Assembly: GCA_023957245.1 (NCBI GenBank)
Contig: JAMLHJ010000006.1
Location: forward strand, 124,001 to 188,000
Origin: Chitinophagales bacterium
GTDB taxonomy: Bacteria > Bacteroidota > Bacteroidia > Chitinophagales > JADIYW01
Direction of reading: 5' to 3'
Length of the DNA stretch: 64,000 bases
Shown here: positions 44,768 to 52,425 of the stretch, piece by piece
Layout of the letters: each line of letters opens with the position of its first letter
Position numbering within the stretch: position 1 is the first letter of the stretch
Program-made: the position numbers and the translations under genes
The notes under the pieces: model-generated
Database searches by the model: none
The model's input: only the letters and a program-made list of their open reading frames with translations
What the model was told of the DNA's origin: nothing

Positions 44768-46000
44768 TTATTCAAATCGATTAGCAATTGCTATGCCAGC
44801 TAAATATCCTGTCGTCCATGCTGCTTGAAAATTGAATCCACCAGTCAATGCATCAATATCCAATACTTCACCTGCAAAATACAAATTTTTCATTTTCTTA
44901 CTTTCCATAGTACGAAAATCTACTTCCTCTAAAACAACACCACCTGCAGTTACAAACTCATCTTTAAAAGTACTTTTGCCATTCACTTTAAAAGTGCATC
45001 TAGTCAAAATCATTTTTAATCTTTGTAATTGATAGTCATCTAATTGTGACCATAAAGTTGAAGTATCAATTTTAGTATAATTGAGCAAATTTTTCCATAA
45101 CCGTGAAGGAATATCAAACAAAGGAGAATTAACAATTTGTTTCTTAGGTTGATCTATTTTTTGCTTCATTAATATCCTTTCTACTTCATTTGTTTTCAAT
45201 CCCGTCCAATTGACATGAATTGAAAAACGATAATCCATAGCATGAAACAAGCGAGCACCCCAAGCTGACATTTTCAATATAGCAGGACCACTCAACCCCC
45301 AATGCGTAATCAATAAAGGTCCTTCTGTCTGAAGTTTGTGCCCATCAATATTAATTTCAACATGGGGAATAGTAATTCCTTGTAAATCACTTAAAATAAC
45401 ATGTTGAATATTAAAAGTAAAAAGCGAAGGCACTGGCTCGACAATCTCATGAAACTTACCCAAAACTTCCCAAATATAAGGGCTGCTACCTGTAGCCACC
45501 AGAACAGCATCAGCAATAATATTGTGCCCATTGCCTGTGCGTAAATGCCATTTATTATTTTTGTCTTGAAATAAATCTGTGATTTTTGTCTGATTCCAAA
45601 TTTTTACATTGTTGGCTTTAGCACTTTCAACAAGACAATCTATAATAGTAGAAGATTGATTGGAAACGGGAAATACACGATTATCTTTTTCCGTTTTTAA
45701 CTCTACCCCTCGATATTCAAACCAATCAAAAATATCTTTAGGCTGAAACTTAAAAAATGGTCCCAATAACTCTTTTTGTCCTCTAGGATAAAACTGTACT
45801 AATTCCTTCGGTTCAAAGCAAGCATGTGTAACATTGCATCTTCCACCTCCAGAAATTTTTACTTTATTCAACACAGTTTGCGTCTGTTCCAAAATAATTA
45901 CCTGTGCATCTCTAATATATTCAGCACATGTAATAGCTCCAAAGAAGCCAGCGGCTCCTCCTCCTATCACACATACAGTAGGTTGACTACCTTCATTCAT
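44768..46000 (-). CDS. FAD-dependent oxidoreductase of the HI0933/YhiN family
   Basis: A 410-residue flavoprotein. The dinucleotide-binding loop is VIGGGAAGFFGAI near the start. HI0933 family motifs ISGGGRCNVTHA, FPVSNQSSTIIDCL and the C-terminal TAGGVVLEEVDFRTMESK, LYFAGEVLDIDALTGGFNFQ are clear. Substrate is unknown. The ATG at 46000 is chosen because a -7 promoter box ends 4 nt before it; an in-frame ATG at 46069 would lie upstream of the promoter. The gene is divergent from dgt. Confidence 0.9.
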   Translation of the reverse strand: MNEGSQPTVCVIGGGAAGFFGAITCAEYIRDAQVIILEQTQTVLNKVKISGGGRCNVTHACFEPKELVQFYPRGQKELLGPFFKFQPKDIFDWFEYRGVELKTEKDNRVFPVSNQSSTIIDCLVESAKANNVKIWNQTKITDLFQDKNNKWHLRTGNGHNIIADAVLVATGSSPYIWEVLGKFHEIVEPVPSLFTFNIQHVILSDLQGITIPHVEINIDGHKLQTEGPLLITHWGLSGPAILKMSAWGARLFHAMDYRFSIHVNWTGLKTNEVERILMKQKIDQPKKQIVNSPLFDIPSRLWKNLLNYTKIDTSTLWSQLDDYQLQRLKMILTRCTFKVNGKSTFKDEFVTAGGVVLEEVDFRTMESKKMKNLYFAGEVLDIDALTGGFNFQAAWTTGYLAGIAIANRFE

Positions 46001-46004
46001 AGCA

Positions 46005-46012
46005 CAAATGTA
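46005..46012 (-). promoter_or_regulatory. Promoter -7 box TACATTTG, 4 nt before ATG at 46000
   Basis: Minus-strand TACATTTG, TGCT, ATG. No clear -33 TTG was found. Confidence 0.65.
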
Positions 46013-46146
46013 GTAAGCTTTTAATAGCTTTAATTCATTACTGAATAAAGAGTGATAAAGAAAAATCAAGATCTTATTTATATTGTCAATTTAAAATATT
46101 GAGTTATCCATCAAATCTTCTTTACTTTGAGTACAAGAAAGCAGGA

Positions 46147-47511
46147 ATGGATATCAATAAATTATATACAAGCAAACGCTCAGAACAATATACACCACAA
46201 TCTGGAGCTACTGCTAGAGATGAATTTCAAAGAGATTATGATAGAATCATTTTTTCATCGGCCTTCAGACGTTTACAAAACAAAACACAAGTTTTTCCAC
46301 TACCAGGAACTGTATTTGTACATAATAGATTGACACATTCACTGGAGGTATCATCGGTAGGTCGTTCACTAGGTTCAGCTATAGGTGAATATATCGTACA
46401 AAGCCAAAAAGATATTCTAACAGAAAATAGCAAAGAATTTTATAAGTACAGTTTGTACAATGTTATTGCAGCTGCTTGTCTTTGTCATGATATTGGCAAT
46501 CCAGCATTTGGACATTCTGGCGAAGATGCAATCGCAAGATTTTTTAAAATTAATGCAACAAAATTATCTCCTCTTTTTAGTCTTGAAGAATGGAGTGATT
46601 TGATACATTTTGAAGGCAATGCCAATGCAATAAGAGTTCTCACACAACAACAAAATGGAAAATCAAGTGGAGGATTACTCCTAACCTATTCCACATTAGC
46701 ATCAATTGCCAAATATCCATGTGAATCAATTGCCAAAGACCCCAAGATACTTTACAGAAAGAAGTTTGGCTTTTTCCAATCTGAAAAAAATATCTTTTCA
46801 GATATCGCTAAATCTTCTCAAATGCCTCTAGTATCAGAACATCCTCTAATTTTTCAGAGACATCCATTTGTATGGCTTGTAGAAGCTGCGGATGATATTT
46901 GCTATAATATAATAGATCTTGAAGATGCGCATAGATTGGGCATTATTGCACACACGGATTGCGTAAATATTTTAATGAATCTGATTGCATCGCTTAATCC
47001 ATCTGCTAAAGACAATGTTCATACACGCATTAAAAGTATCAACAATAAAAACGACAAAATATCTTATTTAAGGGCTAAAATTATTCACTTCTTAAGTTCG
47101 AAAAGTGCTGAAACATTTATTGATTATCAAGCAGATATCTTTGCTGGCAGACACAATAAAGCTCTGATGGATATCATCAGCGAACAACATCCTTCTTTGA
47201 AAGAAATAGAAGATTTTTCTATAGAAAACATTTACAATCACCGTTCTGTCATTGAGATAGAAAATGCTGGTTATAATGTTATCAAAGAATTGCTTTCGCA
47301 TTTTATATTTCCCATCATCAAGAATAAAAGCGAGAGAGACCAATGTGAGAATAAGGCTGTCAAATTAATACCGAATCAGTTTATTTATGAAGACGAAAGT
47401 GTTTACAATAAAGTTCTGGGTGTCGTAGATTTTATTGCGGGCATGACTGATAATTACGCTGTTGATTTGTATAAAAAAATAAAAGGAACAGAGATTGGGA
47501 TGAGTATATAA
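46147..47511 (+). CDS. dgt: Deoxyguanosinetriphosphate triphosphohydrolase-like protein
   Basis: A 454-residue HD-domain phosphohydrolase that cleaves dNTPs to nucleoside and triphosphate. Family motifs are DYDRIIFSSAFRRLQNKTQV, HNRLTHSLEVSSVGRSLG and the HD motif CLCHDIGNPAFGHSGE (near 112), then WLVEAADDICYNIIDLEDAH. Length suits the type-2 dGTPase-like group. ATG at 46147 is preferred; a TTG at 46099 would add 16 residues of no family likeness. The gene stands alone, followed by a repeat-bearing gap. Confidence 0.92.
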   Translation: MDINKLYTSKRSEQYTPQSGATARDEFQRDYDRIIFSSAFRRLQNKTQVFPLPGTVFVHNRLTHSLEVSSVGRSLGSAIGEYIVQSQKDILTENSKEFYKYSLYNVIAAACLCHDIGNPAFGHSGEDAIARFFKINATKLSPLFSLEEWSDLIHFEGNANAIRVLTQQQNGKSSGGLLLTYSTLASIAKYPCESIAKDPKILYRKKFGFFQSEKNIFSDIAKSSQMPLVSEHPLIFQRHPFVWLVEAADDICYNIIDLEDAHRLGIIAHTDCVNILMNLIASLNPSAKDNVHTRIKSINNKNDKISYLRAKIIHFLSSKSAETFIDYQADIFAGRHNKALMDIISEQHPSLKEIEDFSIENIYNHRSVIEIENAGYNVIKELLSHFIFPIIKNKSERDQCENKAVKLIPNQFIYEDESVYNKVLGVVDFIAGMTDNYAVDLYKKIKGTEIGMSI

Positions 47512-47900
47512 TTATGTGATGAGAAGTGAAATTTAGAAGTACGAAGTATGAATGAAAAAACAATGGTAGTAGAGTTTGCCTCGTAGAGGCTATCGCTTGG
47601 AAAGAATATACAATCATCCAACTATTGCTCCGTAGGTGCTACCCTATTATTGATTTCAAGAATATCGTCGTCCAAAATTTAACCGCAAAGCACACTAAGT
47701 TTTACGCAAAGGTCACGGAGTTTTTGTTTATAGAGTATTAAATAGTATTCTATTAAATTATCAAAGAAGCATGAATGTTGACTACCATGTCTATGGGAGT
47801 TTTAATAAAAGCCTCAAATTATACCTACTCTAGAACATCACAAACCAATTTGCACAATTAAGATATATTTTATAAATTTAAATGCATCTAAATAACAAAT
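47512..47900. other. Intergenic region with a dispersed repeat copy
   Basis: About 389 bp between dgt and the DUF5723 gene. A ~52-bp repeat lies at 47674-47725. The rest is AT-rich, with no reading frame, promoter box or terminator that I trust. Confidence 0.65.
47674..47725 (+). repeat. Dispersed intergenic repeat, copy 4 (opposite orientation)
   Basis: AAAATTTAACCGCAAAGC, ACACTAAGTTTTACGCAAAG, GTCACGGAGTTTTT. It matches the minus-strand copies at 7444 and 38969 with few differences. Confidence 0.85.
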
Positions 47901-49271
47901 ATGGATAAAAATTATATAGCAAGAAATTTAAAATTAATTCTTGTAATATTTATGTTGACTTTTTCTCAATGGGCATACAGTCAATCTTATTTAGGCACTC
48001 ATATATCTCAGTACGACCCATTAAAGGCTGTTTATTTCAATCCAGCTTCCTTACCTAATAGTGAAATGAGATGGCAAGTCAATGTACTAAGTGCTGATTT
48101 AGCTATAGGCAATGACTTTTTAGAAGTATCCTCCTTAAAAGGAATTTTCAAAGAATTTGATCCTTATCAGTTTTTTAAGGTAAATATGAATGGTGAGGAC
48201 AAGAATTTATACTTCAATTCCGATATAAGAGGCCCAGGCTTCATGATTAATTTTGGGAAAAATTCAATTGCAGTAGGCACACGTATCAAGGAAGTAGCAA
48301 GTGTCAATGGCATCAGTGAGGACTTAGCTTATTCACTCTATCATCACTCTAACGATATTTTGAATTATATACCTCACTTTAACAACGAAAAAGCAACAGC
48401 AGCAGTCAATGGATATGGAGAATATAGTATCGCTTATGCAAGAAAATTAATAGATGGTAAAGCTCACGAATTGAGTGTAGGTGTAAATATTAAAGTATTA
48501 GATAAGATTATTTATTCAGCATTTGATGCTAAGAATATCAATTTCGATAAGTATAGTAGCTTATTAGATTCTTCTATAAATGTTCATCAATCTGAATTCG
48601 ATATTGAAGTATCCAATGATTTAGAAGATAAAAAATTTAAGCATGATTGGCGGCCTGATGGATGGGCAATAGATGCAGGAGTCGAATATGCCTTCAAACC
48701 GACAAAGTTGTCAGGAAAATATTTATTAAAAATAGGTGTTGCACTCAATGACTTTGGACAACTTAAACAAACTTATGGTAGTTCAAGCTTTCATTTTTTA
48801 GGTAATGGTAATGATATTCCTGCAGGTAGCCTTGTTGATTCTACAGGCTCTATTAAGTCATTTGGAGAGATATTCGATTCATTAGGCACAAGAACTCCTA
48901 TTGTGGGCGATAAGAAGATTACACTGCCTTCAGTGATGCATATATACATAGATATAAAAGCCTTACCAAAGTTATATATATACGGAGGCATACAAGTCAA
49001 TCCTTATGACTTCAAGAAGAAAATTGGTTGGGCTCATCTTCCTACAAAGTTCAATTTAATTCCAAGAGTAGAATTTAAAAGCATAGGTATTTTTGCACCT
49101 TTAGCATGGGAAAATATTGACAACATTTCAAGTGGTGTTGGATTCAGGATAAAACAATTTTCATTAGGTTCTTCCAATATTATTTCATCAGCCATTAAAA
49201 GAGAGTTTAATGGTGTTAATGTCTATTTATCCTTATCTATTGGAGGAAAACGTAGAACAGAAAAAATCTAA
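47901..49271 (+). CDS. Outer-membrane beta-barrel-like protein, DUF5723-like
   Basis: A 456-residue exported protein with a signal peptide ending near residue 28 (QWAYSQS). The mature start SYLGTHISQYDPLKAVYFNP and NSEMRWQVNVLSADLAIGND match DUF5723 proteins of Bacteroidota. Repeated amphipathic strands (AYARKLIDGKAHELSVGVNI, LLKIGVALNDFGQL) and the terminal GVNVYLSLSIGG suggest an outer-membrane beta-barrel of about 14 strands. The role is unknown; PorP- or FadL-like proteins are alternatives. A shared terminator follows. Confidence 0.75.
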   Translation: MDKNYIARNLKLILVIFMLTFSQWAYSQSYLGTHISQYDPLKAVYFNPASLPNSEMRWQVNVLSADLAIGNDFLEVSSLKGIFKEFDPYQFFKVNMNGEDKNLYFNSDIRGPGFMINFGKNSIAVGTRIKEVASVNGISEDLAYSLYHHSNDILNYIPHFNNEKATAAVNGYGEYSIAYARKLIDGKAHELSVGVNIKVLDKIIYSAFDAKNINFDKYSSLLDSSINVHQSEFDIEVSNDLEDKKFKHDWRPDGWAIDAGVEYAFKPTKLSGKYLLKIGVALNDFGQLKQTYGSSSFHFLGNGNDIPAGSLVDSTGSIKSFGEIFDSLGTRTPIVGDKKITLPSVMHIYIDIKALPKLYIYGGIQVNPYDFKKKIGWAHLPTKFNLIPRVEFKSIGIFAPLAWENIDNISSGVGFRIKQFSLGSSNIISSAIKREFNGVNVYLSLSIGGKRRTEKI

Positions 49272-49292
49272 TTTTTAGAAGATAATAAAAAC

Positions 49293-49322
49293 AAAAAAGC
49301 CCTTATTTCTAAGGGCTTTTTT
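49293..49322. terminator. Bidirectional terminator between DUF5723 gene and tRNA-Phe
   Basis: AAAAAAGCCCTTA, loop TTTC, TAAGGGCTTTTTT. It ends the rightward gene and, read leftward, directly follows the CCA end of tRNA-Phe. Confidence 0.92.
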
Positions 49323-49397
49323 GGTGGTGTGGGGCGGGATCGAACCGCCGACACATGGATTTTCAGTCCATTGCTCTACCGACTGAGCTACCGCACC
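49322..49397 (-). tRNA. tRNA-Phe (anticodon GAA)
   Basis: A 76-nt cloverleaf including an encoded CCA. The D arm is GCTC/GAGC, the anticodon stem ATGGA/TCCAT, the loop CTGAAAA (anticodon GAA) and the T arm GGCGG-TTCGATC-CCGCC. The acceptor GGTGCGG pairs with CCACACC except at position 5-68, which is C-A. A promoter box lies 36 bp upstream and a terminator abuts the 3' end. Confidence 0.96.
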
Positions 49398-49433
49398 TTT
49401 TGGTTTGCTTATGCGTTTCCGTCAAATGCGTTG

Positions 49434-49441
49434 CAAAAGTA
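49434..49441 (-). promoter_or_regulatory. Promoter -7 box TACTTTTG for tRNA-Phe
   Basis: Minus-strand TACTTTTG, with a TTG at 49463-49461 separated by 19 bp. It is 36 bp before the tRNA 5' end. Confidence 0.7.
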
Positions 49442-49674
49442 GCCATTTTATTTTATCATGCAAGCGTTTTCAGAAAAAAATTATCTTTTTATTTAAAACA
49501 ATTGAATTTATCCTAAAAATCATAGAAAAAGAACACACAATCTCAAGAAGCCAGGTTTAGAAATAATTTTGGCATCACAATATTATAAGCAGTATTAAAT
49601 TCCAAGGTCTTCAAACCTCTCTTATTTTAAAGAGACATCTTCAAAAACTTACAACTCACCTTTTCGATTATCAA

Positions 49675-49703
49675 CAAAAAAGGCAACCTCTACGATTGCC
49701 TTC
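49675..49703 (-). terminator. Intrinsic terminator of the RRM gene
   Basis: On the minus strand AAGGCAA, a 9-nt loop, TTGCCTT and a T run. It starts just after the stop at 49708. Confidence 0.8.
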
Positions 49704-49707
49704 ACTA

Positions 49708-50292
49708 TTAATATTTTCCTATTTTATATCCGATATCATCGTCATCATCATCTCCAAATCGATTGTACTTCTTAGAGGATTTGACTTCTTTTTTAATTTT
49801 TCTATCATTATCAAAATGACTTTTCTCGGGTTTGTCCTTTTTAAATTCCTTTTCCCTTTTACTCTTATTATTATCTAATACATCTGACGGGCTAGAAAAC
49901 TCCATAGCATTTGGTCTAGGAGTAAATGTTGGCGTTCCATTATTGGGTCTAGAATTATTAGATTGGAAAGGTCTGTCTGAATTTCTATTTCCACCTTGTT
50001 GGTTTCTATTTGAAAAATCTCTTGGAGATGAGTTTCCTCTTGGAGCCGCATCTTTTGGCTTGGCTTCACTTACAGCAAGTGTTTTGCCTCCAAAATTATA
50101 ACCATTTAAACCAGAAAGAGCAAGATTGGCTTCTTCATCATTATTCATTACGACAAAGCCAAAATTTTTACTCTTTTGCGTTTCTCTATCCAAAATAATT
50201 TTTACTGATTGGACTCTACCGAAACGTGCGAATAATTCCCTAATCTCTTGTTCACTTGCATTGTTGGGAAGGTTAGCAATGTAAATATTCAT
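49708..50292 (-). CDS. RNA-binding protein with one RRM domain and disordered tail
   Basis: A 194-residue protein. Residues 1-80 are an RNA-recognition motif with RNP2 (IYIANL) and RNP1 (KNFGFVVM). The tail is low-complexity: Asn/Arg/Pro-rich to ~130, then a Lys-rich stretch and a run of aspartates (GDDDDDD). Bacterial RRM proteins with such tails occur in Bacteroidota and cyanobacteria, often linked to cold or RNA chaperoning; no target is known here. It is monocistronic. Confidence 0.92.
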   Translation of the reverse strand: MNIYIANLPNNASEQEIRELFARFGRVQSVKIILDRETQKSKNFGFVVMNNDEEANLALSGLNGYNFGGKTLAVSEAKPKDAAPRGNSSPRDFSNRNQQGGNRNSDRPFQSNNSRPNNGTPTFTPRPNAMEFSSPSDVLDNNKSKREKEFKKDKPEKSHFDNDRKIKKEVKSSKKYNRFGDDDDDDIGYKIGKY

Positions 50293-50448
50293 TATTGTAT
50301 TTAGTTAATAAGTAGTTTTTTTATTAAATAATAGGTGTAAAGGTATAATAAAATTATATTGTATGTACCTCAATAAATTTACTTTTTTTAAAAATATTGT
50401 TTTATAATTTAAGTCTATTTCTAATTAATTAAGAATCAATAATTTCAA

Positions 50449-52314
50449 CTAGCTTGAATACTCACTTAACTCTAGCCATCTCAGCTCCTTTTCATCTTTT
50501 TGAGCGATAATTTGCTCTATTCTCAAAGATATTTCAGTGATTAAATCAAGGTTCATATCTCCTTGCGATAGCTTCTGTGTCAAATCTGATTGTTCTTGTT
50601 CCAATTGATCAATCTCAGACTCTAACCTTTCAAACTCCTGCTTTTCTTTAAAAGTCATGCGGCGCTTGGTTTCTGCTTTGACAACATTCTCTTTTACCTC
50701 TGGCTTATTCTCTACCTTTATAACTTCTTCTACATTGGCACGTCCTTGTTCTTTGGCAAATTGCATATATTCTTTATAGCTACCATTGAAATCTTTAATT
50801 TTTCCATCGCCCTCAAAAACAAATAGATGGTCAGTCAATTTGTCCAAAAAATATCTGTCATGACTCACCAACAATAGACACCCTTGAAACTCCATTAAAA
50901 ACTCTTCAAGTATCTGTAATGTCAATATATCCAAATCGTTTGTAGGTTCATCGAGTATCAAAAAATTCGGATTCTGCATCAATACTGTCAAAAGATATAA
51001 CCTTCTCCTTTCACCTCCACTCAGAGTAGAAACATATTGATATTGCTGACCATGCTCAAATAAAAATCGTTCTAACAACTGTGCTGCAGAAATAGAACTT
51101 TTACCTACAGGGATAACATCTGCAATATCTTTAATAACCTCTATAACTCTTTTGTCTGCTTTAAGCTGAAGTCCTTGTTGATGATAATATCCCCAGACTA
51201 CAGTTTCACCATGAATCAGATTGCCACTATCGTAAGACTCTAGCCCCATAATAATATTGAGAAAAGTAGATTTTCCTACTCCATTATTTCCACAAATACC
51301 TACTCTCTCTCCTTTTGCAAATTTGTATGAAAATTTATCTATCAATAATTTATCACCATAAGATTTGCTCACATTGTGCAGTTCTAAGATTTTCCCTCCC
51401 AAGCGATTCATCTTAATTTCAAGTTGCACTTGATCTTCTTTCACCCTTTGAGATGCTCTTTCTTTCACATCATCAAATGCGTCTATTCTAGCTTTGGACT
51501 TAGTGGTACGAGCTTTAGGCTGCCTTCTTAGCCATTCCAGCTCTTTTCGCATTGTATTTTTAGCCTTAGCAGCTACAGATCTTATATTTTCTTCTCTTGC
51601 TAATTTATTCTCAAGGAACTTACTATAATTTCCTTTGTGACGATACAGTTTACCTTCTTCCAACTCTATGATTTCATTACAAATATTTTCTAAAAAATAT
51701 CTATCATGGGTTACCATCAAAAGAGTAATATGACTAGCACTCAGATAATCTTCCAACCACTCAATCATGTCCATATCTAGGTGGTTAGTCGGCTCATCTA
51801 AAATCAAAAATTCAGGTTCTGTCAATAGTAAAATTGCCAATGCCAATCTTTTCTTCTGCCCACCTGAAAGCGAACCTACTTTTTGTTCTAGATGATGTAT
51901 TTTAAATCGAGATAAAATCTGTTTTACTTTCACCTCATAATCCCAAGCTTGAAGTCTATCCATATCTTCAATAGCTTTGGACAAATCTCCTTCCCCTTCC
52001 AATACTTGTTCATAAGACAAGCTGGTTCTTAACAAAGGATGGTCAGCATTCATAATAGCTTCATAGACGGTCATAAGATCGTCCAACTGTGGCTCTTGAA
52101 ATAGAAATCCTACATGTAAATCTTTAGCCATCTTCACTTCTCCAGTTTCAGGAGGTTCAATGCCTTGAATAATTTTTAATAAAGTAGATTTGCCACTGCC
52201 ATTTCTTGCTATTAAAGCTACTTTCTGTCCTTTATCAATGAAAAAGTTTAAGTCTTCAAAAAGTAACCTATCGCCATAAAATTTGCTCAATTGATTGACT
52301 GAAAGGTAATTCAT
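50449..52314 (-). CDS. ABC-F family ATP-binding protein (Uup-like)
   Basis: A 621-residue soluble ABC-F protein with two ABC cassettes and no membrane domain. The Walker A motifs are NGSGKSTLL (near 38) and NNGVGKSTFL. The signatures are LSGGQKKRL and LSGGERRRL, and each is followed by LILDEPTNHLD or LILDEPTNDLD. The inter-domain arm has RRQPKARTTKSKAR. A C-terminal coiled coil (EKQEFERLESEIDQLEQEQ) resembles Uup. ABC-F proteins act on ribosomes or DNA-linked processes. The ATG at 52314 is chosen: a -7 box stands 7 nt before it, downstream of the longer start at 52362. Confidence 0.92.
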   Translation of the reverse strand: MNYLSVNQLSKFYGDRLLFEDLNFFIDKGQKVALIARNGSGKSTLLKIIQGIEPPETGEVKMAKDLHVGFLFQEPQLDDLMTVYEAIMNADHPLLRTSLSYEQVLEGEGDLSKAIEDMDRLQAWDYEVKVKQILSRFKIHHLEQKVGSLSGGQKKRLALAILLLTEPEFLILDEPTNHLDMDMIEWLEDYLSASHITLLMVTHDRYFLENICNEIIELEEGKLYRHKGNYSKFLENKLAREENIRSVAAKAKNTMRKELEWLRRQPKARTTKSKARIDAFDDVKERASQRVKEDQVQLEIKMNRLGGKILELHNVSKSYGDKLLIDKFSYKFAKGERVGICGNNGVGKSTFLNIIMGLESYDSGNLIHGETVVWGYYHQQGLQLKADKRVIEVIKDIADVIPVGKSSISAAQLLERFLFEHGQQYQYVSTLSGGERRRLYLLTVLMQNPNFLILDEPTNDLDILTLQILEEFLMEFQGCLLLVSHDRYFLDKLTDHLFVFEGDGKIKDFNGSYKEYMQFAKEQGRANVEEVIKVENKPEVKENVVKAETKRRMTFKEKQEFERLESEIDQLEQEQSDLTQKLSQGDMNLDLITEISLRIEQIIAQKDEKELRWLELSEYSS

Positions 52315-52321
52315 TTGCCCG

Positions 52322-52329
52322 CAAAGATA
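52322..52329 (-). promoter_or_regulatory. Promoter -7 box TATCTTTG for the ABC-F gene, 7 nt before ATG
   Basis: Minus-strand TATCTTTG, CGGGCAA, ATG at 52314. It fixes the start codon. Confidence 0.65.
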
Positions 52330-52425
52330 TGTTTTTGACCTCAAATATTTATCTATAAACACTTTATTTACAATGAGAAATATTCATTGTCAATTGTAAG
52401 AAAACAAATATTCTAATCTAAAAAA

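Larger units (their letters stand above)
49398..49707. other. Intergenic region between RRM gene and tRNA-Phe
   Basis: About 310 bp. It carries the tRNA-Phe promoter near its left end and the RRM-gene terminator near its right end. Between them is AT-rich sequence with no frame or repeat that I trust. Confidence 0.65.

Noticed and set aside
46099-46146. Longer N-terminus for dgt from TTG 46099
   Set aside because: The extra residues do not fit the family, and ATG at 46147 gives the expected start.
49832-50101. An 89-codon frame opposite the RRM gene tail
   Set aside because: It mirrors the low-complexity tail of the RRM protein and has no start signal.
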